A DNA stretch of 11,745 nucleotides, taken from the NCBI GenBank assembly GCA_016206745.1, contig JACQQW010000064.1:1-11745 (forward strand). The letters run 5' to 3'. Under the pieces are notes generated by a model, which had not been told where the DNA came from, ran no database searches, and was given only the letters and a program-made list of their open reading frames with translations. Position numbers and translations under genes: made by a program. Shown one piece after another: positions 1 through 6,101 of the stretch (positions are counted from its first letter, which is position 1; every line of letters begins with the position of its first letter). Source of the stretch: Candidatus Omnitrophota bacterium. GTDB taxonomy: Bacteria; Omnitrophota; Gorgyraeia; Zapsychrales; Fredricksoniimonadaceae.

Positions 1-349
1 GGGCCCCCTGGAAGGCGGACCAGTCTTTTTCCCGGCGAGGCAGCACATGGTCCACGCCCGCGGATTTAAATGCTTCCATGGCCTGCGCGGTGGTCAACAG
101 GCCCGTTTGAACAATGATGGCCGTGGAGGGGGACGCGGCCTTGATTTGCCCGGCCAGGGCCGCGCTGTCCGCGTCGGGCAAAGTGGCTGAAAGCACAATC
201 ACATCCGGCTTATGCTCCAAAACAGCTTCCATGGCCTTAAGGCCACAGGAAACCACTACGATATTCTTCAATGTCAATGATTCCAAAAACCCTGCCATTT
301 TAGGGGCGTACACCGGGTGCGCGTCAATGATCATGATCTTGGCATTCAT
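1..349 (-). CDS. Receiver-like domain protein with degenerate phosphorylation site (partial, runs off the left edge)
   Basis: The first 116 codons are present; the gene continues beyond base 1. The start ATG (349-347) overlaps the TGA of the upstream response regulator (348-346) and has a GGAAG ribosome binding site six bases away. The protein starts MNAKIMIIDAHPVY and follows the CheY-like alternation: strand 1 (residues 4-8), PDVIVLSATLPDAD (48-61), AIIVQTG (77-83) and AGVDHVLPRR (97-106). The expected phospho-acceptor aspartate after strand 3 is serine (S54). Only one acidic residue (D9) remains of the usual pair, and the strand 5 lysine is replaced by Pro/Arg. It is therefore probably a pseudo-receiver, or a receiver controlled without phosphorylation. 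What follows the receiver (output domain or stand-alone protein) cannot be seen. Its position as third gene in a kinase/regulator chain suggests the same signalling pathway. Confidence 0.8.
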   Translation of the reverse strand, partial: MNAKIMIIDAHPVYAPKMAGFLESLTLKNIVVVSCGLKAMEAVLEHKPDVIVLSATLPDADSAALAGQIKAASPSTAIIVQTGLLTTAQAMEAFKSAGVDHVLPRREKDWSAFQGA

Positions 350-1071
350 GGTTTCTTCCGCCGCTGTTGATACTGCCCGCGATAAACGCCGGGGGTCTTC
401 TTGACCTGACGTTTAAAAGCCCGCATAAACGATTCCGGGTTCTCATAACCGAGCTGGTAGGCGATTTCACTGACATCCAGCGACGACCGGCGCAGCAAAT
501 CCATCGCCTTTTCCATCCTGACTTTTAGTTTATACCCCCTGAAACCATACGGGTCATATCTGGTAAAAAGGCGGCCCAGATATTGAGGTGAAAGGCACAT
601 TTCTTTGGCGATGTATTCCAAAGAGGCATTGGTATAATTGCGCTGGATAAACTGGCGTATGCGCTCCATCTGTGTTTGGGGATCCCGCGCGCAATGGTCA
701 TAACGGGATTTTTCTTTAAGTATGAGCTTCACCCGCTCTCTAAGCTGATGGACATCAAATGGTTTTTCAATATAATCGTCGGCATGCAAACGCAAAGCTT
801 CCACTACAATGTCCTGGCTGCCATGGGCGGTGATGATCATGACCGCCATGTCTTCTCTTGCGCCTTTCAGCCGCTGTAATAATTCGATCCCGTTGAGGCC
901 TTTCATGCACACATCCACCATCGCCAAATTGACTTCATTGGGACCGGACAGGAAGTCCAGCGCCTTTTGAGGGTCCAAAAATGAAATCAATTGATGTTCG
1001 AATAAAACCGCTTTCAGGCTCTGATGGATCCGCGGATCATCATCCACCACCACAATTTTCTCAGAAATCAT
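346..1071 (-). CDS. Response regulator, receiver domain plus AraC-family DNA-binding domain
   Basis: A 241-residue two-component transcription regulator. The N-terminal receiver (about 1-120) has the acidic cluster VVVDDDP (8-13), the phospho-acceptor D53 in AMVDVCMKG, T81 in IITAHG and the conserved lysine K103 in IEKPF, so it should be phosphorylatable. The C-terminal part (about 133-235) is an AraC-type double helix-turn-helix: the first helix pair lies around LEYIAKEMCLSPQYLGRLF and the second around VSEIAYQLGYENPESFMRAFK, followed by the typical TPGVYR. The start ATG overlaps the stop of the histidine kinase by four bases (ATGA) and is preceded by AAGGTG, so it is probably translationally coupled to its kinase. 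AraC-type output usually means activation of nearby promoters; autoregulation of this operon is a reasonable inference, not shown. Confidence 0.95.
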   Translation of the reverse strand: MISEKIVVVDDDPRIHQSLKAVLFEHQLISFLDPQKALDFLSGPNEVNLAMVDVCMKGLNGIELLQRLKGAREDMAVMIITAHGSQDIVVEALRLHADDYIEKPFDVHQLRERVKLILKEKSRYDHCARDPQTQMERIRQFIQRNYTNASLEYIAKEMCLSPQYLGRLFTRYDPYGFRGYKLKVRMEKAMDLLRRSSLDVSEIAYQLGYENPESFMRAFKRQVKKTPGVYRGQYQQRRKKP

Positions 1072-2840
1072 CCCACACCTTTTCCCAGATGTTCACGCGT
1101 ATAAACCGGCAAAAACACGCGAAAAGCCGCCCCTTTTCCAATTTCACTGCTGACCTCTATACGGCCGCCGTGTTTATGGACAATATCCCGGCAAATGGCC
1201 AGCCCCAAACCCAGACCGGTATCTCTGGTGGTGAAAAACGGGTCAAAAATCCGCGCCAAATGTTCCGCAGCAATGCCTTCGCCTGAATTGGCCACTTCAA
1301 AACCCGCCGTCGTATTTCTCACCCAAATCTCCCCGCCGATGGGCGCGGCCTCCACCGCATTGGCAATTAAATTGACGATCACCTGTTTGATTTTACCTTC
1401 ATCCGCCCAGACCAGAGGGGCCGCATCAGATGTCTGGACATGAAAATGCACCCCCCGTTTTTCTACTTTCAATTTGGCTAAAAAAACCACCTCCTCGATG
1501 AGCGCATTGAGGTTGACGGGGGCAAAATCCAAAGGCATTTGCTCGCGCGCGAAATCCATCATATTGCGCAGCATCTCATTCCAACCGTCCAATTCTTTGG
1601 CGATCGTTTTCGTCGCATCCTGCACAAAAGCTTTGTCTTTATGGCGCTGGGGCATCAATTGCACGAAAGCCTTGACCAGCACCAGCGAATTCTTTAATTC
1701 ATGCGCGATGCTGGCCGCGGATTTACCGACGATAGACAATCGCTCCATCTGACGGGCTTTCTTGAGCTGCACGGTCATATGGTTAAATGCGAACTTCAGG
1801 CGGCCGATCTCGTCCCGGCGGTGGATCGGCAAAGAAACGGACAGGTCCCCCTTGGCCAGGCGGCGCGTGGCCTCGATCATCTCATGCATCGGACGGCTCA
1901 TCCACTGGGCAATGATAAACCCGATCAAGGCCGCCGCCAACACACTGAAGACCACCAAAATCCAGGAATGGTAATGCATAAGCCTCACAAAGGCAAAGGC
2001 CTCCCGGTACGGCTGGGCAAGGATCAAGCCCCATCCTAAAGAAGTGATCGGAGAATAGGCAACGATCCATTTCTGCTTGCGGGCATCGAGCACGGTGCGG
2101 GCAGCGTTTCTGCCCAGTTCCAAATCGCCCAGCACCTCCGGATAGGTAAACGTATTATTTTTCAGCACTTCCTTCTTGTCCGGGTGGGCCAGGATGCGCC
2201 CGTATTGGTCAACCAAAATAGCGCGGCTTTGCGGCCCGAATTGAATTTGGTCCACCACATCCCAAACACCCCGCAAACTATACTCGGCCGTCAATAGACC
2301 CTCCACCTTGCCGTAACGGCGGACAGGGACAGACATATCCATGACCGGCACATGGTCCGAAGCGGTGCGCACCTTCGAAACCCAACGGTTTTCACCGCGC
2401 CAGAGGCCAGGCACATCCGCATTCAACTCTTTGACCTGGGACGCAGCCAAATCGGAACATGCCACAGGGCGCCCTTTTGAGTTCACAGAACAAATACGCC
2501 TCAAAGAAGGATATTTTAAAGACAATGCCACCACCGCGGTTTCCTGACGCCATGCGTCCGCGTGCAAAGTGCCTAAAATGGAGGCCGTGGCCTCCAGGGC
2601 CCGGAAAGCCCCTTCATATTCATTCAATACTTCACCGGTGGCATGCAAGGCAATTTGCTTTAGATCACGGCTGACGGTCTCTTCGATGGTTTTTTGGCTG
2701 GTGTGAATGAGCAATGTCCCTAAAATAACCAAAGGGACAATCATCAGCCCCAGGAGGATAAAAAAAATCTGCTGCCATAAGCGCCGGGGGACCCACTTAT
2801 AAATGTGCATAGGGGGCATGAGTTTATTTAAATTGCTCAT
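1068..2840 (-). CDS. Membrane sensor histidine kinase (dCache-like sensor, HAMP, HisKA, HATPase)
   Basis: A 590-residue sensor kinase. A short cytoplasmic N-terminus is followed by membrane segment 1 (about 24-46), a periplasmic region (about 47-285) with the look of a dCache sensor (YGKVEGLLTAEYS, ILVDQYGRILAHPD, WIVAYSPITSLGWGLILAQP), membrane segment 2 (about 291-312) and a HAMP linker (about 313-365). The phospho-acceptor is H380 in ASIAHELKNSL. The ATPase domain shows the N box around N490 (VNLIANAVEAA), a G1 box as NSGEGI (518-523, Asn in place of the usual Asp, a known variant), an F box (FDPFFTT) and the G2 box GLGLGLAI (542-549). The gene begins 11 bases after the radical SAM gene and overlaps the response regulator by four bases. 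No clear ribosome binding site precedes the ATG at 2840; M8 and M11 are alternative starts. The periplasmic ligand is unknown. Confidence 0.95.
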   Translation of the reverse strand: MSNLNKLMPPMHIYKWVPRRLWQQIFFILLGLMIVPLVILGTLLIHTSQKTIEETVSRDLKQIALHATGEVLNEYEGAFRALEATASILGTLHADAWRQETAVVALSLKYPSLRRICSVNSKGRPVACSDLAASQVKELNADVPGLWRGENRWVSKVRTASDHVPVMDMSVPVRRYGKVEGLLTAEYSLRGVWDVVDQIQFGPQSRAILVDQYGRILAHPDKKEVLKNNTFTYPEVLGDLELGRNAARTVLDARKQKWIVAYSPITSLGWGLILAQPYREAFAFVRLMHYHSWILVVFSVLAAALIGFIIAQWMSRPMHEMIEATRRLAKGDLSVSLPIHRRDEIGRLKFAFNHMTVQLKKARQMERLSIVGKSAASIAHELKNSLVLVKAFVQLMPQRHKDKAFVQDATKTIAKELDGWNEMLRNMMDFAREQMPLDFAPVNLNALIEEVVFLAKLKVEKRGVHFHVQTSDAAPLVWADEGKIKQVIVNLIANAVEAAPIGGEIWVRNTTAGFEVANSGEGIAAEHLARIFDPFFTTRDTGLGLGLAICRDIVHKHGGRIEVSSEIGKGAAFRVFLPVYTREHLGKGVG

Positions 2841-2851
2841 AGCACAGTCTA

Positions 2852-4237
2852 CTATAAATCCCCTCCTGACTCAAAAAATAACCGCGCCCCCTTTTTATTG
2901 AAACGCGACTGGTATTCCTGTTTGATGATTTCAGGCGCCATTTTATTTAAATAGGGTTTGTGGCAGGTCGGGGTCCGAAAATTCCGGTTCTTTAAAAATG
3001 AAGATAAACGGCAACCCCCTGAACACATGGGCATATAGGTGCAGTCCTGGGGGCATTGATTATAAACGTCCAAATGTATGAACGTCTGGTGCTGCCGGTT
3101 ATAGTCATTGTCCCTGACATGGCCGGTGGACAGTTCCGGATGGCCGAGCATGGAGTTGCATTTAAAAATACGGCCTTGCTGGTCAACGGTGACCCCGGCC
3201 TCATTGCGCGTCACCGGGCACACGGATGTGGACATGCCGCTTTTCATTTCCAGGCCGTAATGGACCATCAATTCCCGGATGCGGCGGTTGGCCTGCACCA
3301 GCGCGTCATCTTCATAGTTGCACATGCAATGGGAGTTTTGGATTTTCTCGGTTTCCCCTTTGGCCCCCAGGGTCGCGTGTATGGGCGAAAAAATAAAACG
3401 GCCCAGTTTATGCAAAATGCCTTTATCTTTGCAGTAGGCAAACAATTTCTCGATGTGGCGCACGTCCCCCTTGTCAAAGCTGACCGATATTCCAACAGGC
3501 AGCTTGACGCATGAAGCGGTGATATTATTCATAATCACTTCAAACGTACTGCCGCCGCCGCGCAAAGGACGGTGCTTGTCATGGTCTTCCCCGACCCCAT
3601 CGACGGAAATGCGCACCTGGTCCAGGCCCAGTTCCAAATAACGGTCCACCAGTTGGGGCGTCATCAAATAACCGTTGGTTTGCATCATGAATTTAAATTC
3701 CATGCTCCGGTTTTTACACCACTCCTGCATGGAAGCGGCGATATATTCCAACACGGGTTTATTGAGCAAAGGTTCTCCGCCGTAAAAATTCAAATACAGG
3801 CGGCGGTATCCCAGTTTAAGGACCTTGGCCTTGAGCCAGTCCATGGTGTGGTCGGCCGTTTCCATCGACATTTTTTCATTGACGCGCGAACTTTCCTCAA
3901 AACAATACACGCATTTGAAATTACAGGCATAGGTGGTCAAAATGGTCGCAAAACAGCAATCGGTATTGACGCTGTATTTGATCTGGCCCATGTGCGCTTT
4001 CAGGCGGGTAAAATCTTCCGTTTCGTCATGCGCCAGGATGCCCATCTTATGCAGCCCGATGACATCGTCCGCGTATTGGAAACGCAAACGGAAATATTCC
4101 GCGCTGTCAAAATGGTCGATGAGGTCCTTGAGTTCATGGTTAATCTTGACCATGGCCTGGGAACGGGTGTTATACAGCAAATATTCACCGGGATCAGGAT
4201 AATCAGGAATGATGATGGTATGAAAAGAAAATCGCAT
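2852..4237 (-). CDS. Radical SAM/SPASM domain peptide maturase
   Basis: A 461-residue radical S-adenosylmethionine enzyme. The SAM-binding [4Fe-4S] motif CxxxCxxC is at C105, C109 and C112 in YACNFKCVYCFEES. The GGEP motif is at 153-156 and a SVDG strand at 211-214. The C-terminus is a SPASM domain that should carry auxiliary Fe-S clusters: C340, GRIFKC ending at C360, then C395, C399, C405, C409 and a final C425. The spacing matches the SPASM consensus except that the first pair after the gap is CX3C rather than CX2C. The N-terminal ~90 residues (EYLLYNTRSQAMVKI) resemble the leader region of other peptide-modifying SPASM enzymes. I chose ATG 4237 over the upstream GTG at 4258 because AAGGGGTG lies at ribosome-binding distance. 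The adjacent 33-residue Cys-containing gene is the obvious substrate candidate. The chemistry (thioether, C-C bond, epimerisation or other) cannot be read from sequence. Confidence 0.93.
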   Translation of the reverse strand: MRFSFHTIIIPDYPDPGEYLLYNTRSQAMVKINHELKDLIDHFDSAEYFRLRFQYADDVIGLHKMGILAHDETEDFTRLKAHMGQIKYSVNTDCCFATILTTYACNFKCVYCFEESSRVNEKMSMETADHTMDWLKAKVLKLGYRRLYLNFYGGEPLLNKPVLEYIAASMQEWCKNRSMEFKFMMQTNGYLMTPQLVDRYLELGLDQVRISVDGVGEDHDKHRPLRGGGSTFEVIMNNITASCVKLPVGISVSFDKGDVRHIEKLFAYCKDKGILHKLGRFIFSPIHATLGAKGETEKIQNSHCMCNYEDDALVQANRRIRELMVHYGLEMKSGMSTSVCPVTRNEAGVTVDQQGRIFKCNSMLGHPELSTGHVRDNDYNRQHQTFIHLDVYNQCPQDCTYMPMCSGGCRLSSFLKNRNFRTPTCHKPYLNKMAPEIIKQEYQSRFNKKGARLFFESGGDL

Positions 4238-4263
4238 AAACACCCCTTCAAAGATCACCCGTT

Positions 4264-4297
4264 AAAAAATACGCCGGGGTGAATACCACCCCCGGCG
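4264..4297 (-). terminator. Rho-independent terminator or attenuator between precursor peptide and maturase
   Basis: On the transcribed strand an 8-bp GC-only stem (CGCCGGGG at 4297-4290 with CCCCGGCG at 4279-4272) closes a 10-base loop and is followed by TATTTTTT. It lies 24 bases after the stop of the small peptide gene and 27 bases before the maturase ATG. Partial termination here would give many precursor transcripts per maturase transcript, a common arrangement in peptide-modification operons. A 7-bp inverted repeat that would compete with this stem is described separately. Confidence 0.75.
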
Positions 4298-4306
4298 CGG
4301 GTATTC
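4281..4306 (-). promoter_or_regulatory. Possible competing (antiterminator-like) hairpin
   Basis: GAATACC (4306-4300) and GGTATTC (4287-4281) form a perfect 7-bp inverted repeat with a 12-base spacer on the transcribed strand. Its spacer contains the 5' arm of the terminator stem, and its 3' arm lies in the terminator loop, so the two stems cannot both form as ordinary secondary structure. The terminator stem is longer and richer in G and C, so it should dominate unless something stabilises this one. Whether it acts in regulation is inference. Confidence 0.4.
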
Positions 4307-4320
4307 CTGTTAGCACTGTT

Positions 4321-4422
4321 TTATTGCGTGGGAAATTCCAGACTTTCCGACCCTGGCGGCCAGCAGCAATTTAATGCGGCCATTTGATTGATGTCATCTG
4401 TGCCGTAATTAAGAATTTCCAT
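4321..4422 (-). CDS. Putative RiPP precursor peptide, 33 residues, with NCCWPPG motif
   Basis: A very short gene: ATG at 4422-4420, stop TAA at 4323-4321. It starts MEILNYGTDD, carries NCCWPPG at residues 18-24 and ends EFPTQ. There is no signal peptide or membrane segment. Translation is strongly supported by an ideal Shine-Dalgarno sequence (AAAGGAGGTGA) four bases upstream. It begins four bases after the stop of the solute-binding protein and is followed by a terminator-like hairpin and then a radical SAM/SPASM enzyme. That setting is typical of a modified-peptide precursor with an N-terminal leader (about 1-17) and a C-terminal core. C19, C20 and W21 are the likeliest modification sites. 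I do not recognise it as a member of a named precursor family. The alternative is a short leader peptide that only helps regulate the maturase gene. Confidence 0.78.
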   Translation of the reverse strand: MEILNYGTDDINQMAALNCCWPPGSESLEFPTQ

Positions 4423-4426
4423 AGTT

Positions 4427-4437
4427 TCACCTCCTTT
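4427..4437 (-). promoter_or_regulatory. Strong Shine-Dalgarno sequence of the precursor peptide gene
   Basis: AAAGGAGGTGA on the transcribed strand is a near-perfect complement of the 16S rRNA 3' end, four bases before the peptide ATG. It is built from the last codons of the binding-protein gene (AGG AGG TGA, encoding Arg-Arg-stop), so ribosomes ending there stand right at the peptide start. No other gene in the window has so strong a site, which fits high expression of a precursor. Confidence 0.85.
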
Positions 4438-6034
4438 CCTGAAGAATATACCAATGTTTAATCAAATAATCCGGCATATGTGGAGAAAAAAATATATCCA
4501 TATTTTGAATACGGGTACTGACCGCATGAAACGTGGTCAGAAAAAATAAAAAACAGGCGGGCTGGTCATCATAAATCAAAGCATGCATTTTGCGGTATAG
4601 ATCCGCGCGCTGCTGTCCATCTTTCAGCATACGCCCTTGCTCAAACAATTGATCGATAACGGCATCTTCATAAGACCACAAACGCCCAAATTCACTGGAG
4701 GTTGAATACCAACTACGGGCCATATCCGAAGGATCATTGCCGTTCCCCAGGAACATCCGCAGCCACATTTGGGGTTTGACTCGCGCTATATAATCCTGAG
4801 TGAGCTGGCTTTCATCATCGTAAAACACAATTTTCAAACCTATGCCAATCTCGGATAATTGCTGGCGCAAAATAAGCGCCATTTGGCGGCAATCCGGACG
4901 GTTGTGGTTAACCAGCATGGTTAAAATTAATGGCCGCCTTCCTTTTCTAAGAATCCCATCATCTCCTAAGTTCCACCCGCGGCCTGCCAATAATAATTTG
5001 GCCCGTACAGGATTATAGGAAGCAGGTTCGACCTCGCTGTTAAATCCCGGAGATTGCGGGAAAAAAGGGCCATTGCTTTCTATTCCGTTGATCCCAACCG
5101 ACTGCATCAAGGCCTGACGGTCTATGGCATAGCCCAGGGCATGGCGCAGATCGCGGTCATATAAAATGGGATCGTGCGTATTATAAACAACCGCGAAATA
5201 CATGCCGCTTGGGATCTGATAGGTCTTAAATGCCGGGTCTTTGCTTAAAACTTCATAATCTTGACGGTTAAGGAATTTAGCCAAATCCAATTCCCCCCGC
5301 ATCAACGCCGCCCATAATGCGGCATTGTCCGCGTAAACCTTAATGACAATCTTGTCTAAAAAAGGCCGCCCTTCAAAATAATTGGAGTTGGCCGCTAATT
5401 CTATTTCCTGATTTGAACGGTCCCATCGTTTAAAAACAAACGGTCCTGTACCGACAGGATGATAATTAAAAGATGAATCTGTCAAATGCGTTCCTGAAAA
5501 ACCATGCGCGGGAATGATGTACCGGATCATTTTCCTCAATAAAAACGGATACCTTTGCTTTAAAACCACCCGGAATACATGCCGGTCGACCGCTTCAAAC
5601 CGGTCGACCAGAGTAAAATCGGATTGGTAAATCGAAAATCCCGTCCCCTGCTTCATTTGATCATAAGTAAATTTTACGTCCTGGGCCGTGCATTCATGGC
5701 CGTCATGAAAATAAACCTCTTCCCTTAAATAAAAAGTATAGATCAACCCGTCTTCCGAAATGTCCCACGATTTCGCTAAATTCGGCTCAACCAAACCATT
5801 GGAATTAATGCGCACCAACCCGTCGAATAATAAAGGAATGATGGCTGCGGAAACGCTATGGGAAGTCAACACCGGATTAATGATCGTCGGAGGGTTGATG
5901 GTCCCCCACACCATGGTCCCGCCGTAACGGGAATGCTTTGCCGGGGGAATATAGGCGGGCTGCTGAACATCCGAAGATAGTGAGGTTAACAGTATAGTCA
6001 TTATGAATAGCGGGACACTTTTGAATATATTCAT
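4427..6034 (-). CDS. ABC-type extracellular solute-binding protein, family 5 (peptide/nickel/metallophore type)
   Basis: A 535-residue protein of the DppA/OppA/NikA family (SBP_bac_5). A hydrophobic N-terminal segment (about 5-20, VPLFIMTILLTSLSS) looks like a signal peptide. There is no cysteine for a lipoprotein anchor, so the protein should be free in the periplasm. Family hallmarks include PLLFDGLVRINSNGLVEPNLAKSWDISEDGLIYTFYLREEVYFHDG (in pieces over 67-112), the AQDVKFTYDQ helix, HPVGTGPFVFKRW (192-204), DRDLRHALGYAIDR (293-306) and a C-terminal RADLYRKMHALIYDDQPACF (476-495). No permease or ATPase lies in the window, so it is an orphan binding protein. It stands between a TonB-dependent receptor and the putative precursor peptide, like MbnE in methanobactin operons. 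Binding of the mature peptide, or of its metal complex, is inferred. The gene reads somewhat richer in A and T than its neighbours. Confidence 0.92.
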   Translation of the reverse strand: MNIFKSVPLFIMTILLTSLSSDVQQPAYIPPAKHSRYGGTMVWGTINPPTIINPVLTSHSVSAAIIPLLFDGLVRINSNGLVEPNLAKSWDISEDGLIYTFYLREEVYFHDGHECTAQDVKFTYDQMKQGTGFSIYQSDFTLVDRFEAVDRHVFRVVLKQRYPFLLRKMIRYIIPAHGFSGTHLTDSSFNYHPVGTGPFVFKRWDRSNQEIELAANSNYFEGRPFLDKIVIKVYADNAALWAALMRGELDLAKFLNRQDYEVLSKDPAFKTYQIPSGMYFAVVYNTHDPILYDRDLRHALGYAIDRQALMQSVGINGIESNGPFFPQSPGFNSEVEPASYNPVRAKLLLAGRGWNLGDDGILRKGRRPLILTMLVNHNRPDCRQMALILRQQLSEIGIGLKIVFYDDESQLTQDYIARVKPQMWLRMFLGNGNDPSDMARSWYSTSSEFGRLWSYEDAVIDQLFEQGRMLKDGQQRADLYRKMHALIYDDQPACFLFFLTTFHAVSTRIQNMDIFFSPHMPDYLIKHWYILQERR

Positions 6035-6061
6035 ACTTTATCAAAACCAGGCGGGCTGAAC

Positions 6062-6101
6062 ATGACTTTATAACACTTAAGACTGACATTTTATGACTTT
6101 A
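6062..6101. repeat. Short direct repeat ATGACTTTA, two copies 31 bases apart
   Basis: On the plus strand ATGACTTTA occurs at 6062-6070 and 6093-6101, the second copy overlapping the stop codon of the TonB receptor. A related CATACTTTA (6032-6040) covers the start codon of the binding-protein gene. Spacings of about 30 bases equal roughly three helix turns, so the copies would face the same side of the DNA. They could be operator half-sites, but they are short and A/T-rich. Confidence 0.3.
6067..6075 (-). promoter_or_regulatory. Candidate extended -10 promoter before the solute-binding protein
   Basis: TGTTATAAA on the transcribed strand matches an extended -10 (TGn plus TATAAA). I see no convincing -35. 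Transcription would start near 6060, leaving a leader of about 25 bases before the ATG at 6034. The 64-base gap between receptor and binding-protein genes is the longest between genes before the precursor gap, so an internal promoter is plausible here. Confidence 0.3.

Noticed and set aside
114..404. Plus-strand open frame of 96 codons
   Set aside because: It is antisense to the degenerate receiver gene, which overlaps the response regulator in the typical ATGA way and has its own ribosome binding site.
3056..3514. Plus-strand open frame of 152 codons
   Set aside because: It is antisense to the SPASM domain coding region and has no family features.
3572..4282. Long plus-strand open frame of 236 codons
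   Set aside because: It lies antisense to the radical SAM gene, whose cluster motifs are unmistakable. The antisense product has no recognisable domain or ribosome binding site.
5581..5606. Direct repeat CCGGTCGACC twice, 16 bases apart
   Set aside because: It falls inside the binding-protein coding sequence where both copies encode Val-Asp-Arg-like segments. It is probably coincidence of codon use.
5877..6089. Minus-strand 70-codon frame overlapping the binding-protein start
   Set aside because: Most of it runs out of frame through the binding-protein signal region. It has no ribosome binding site and no conserved-looking content, so I do not take it as a second small peptide.
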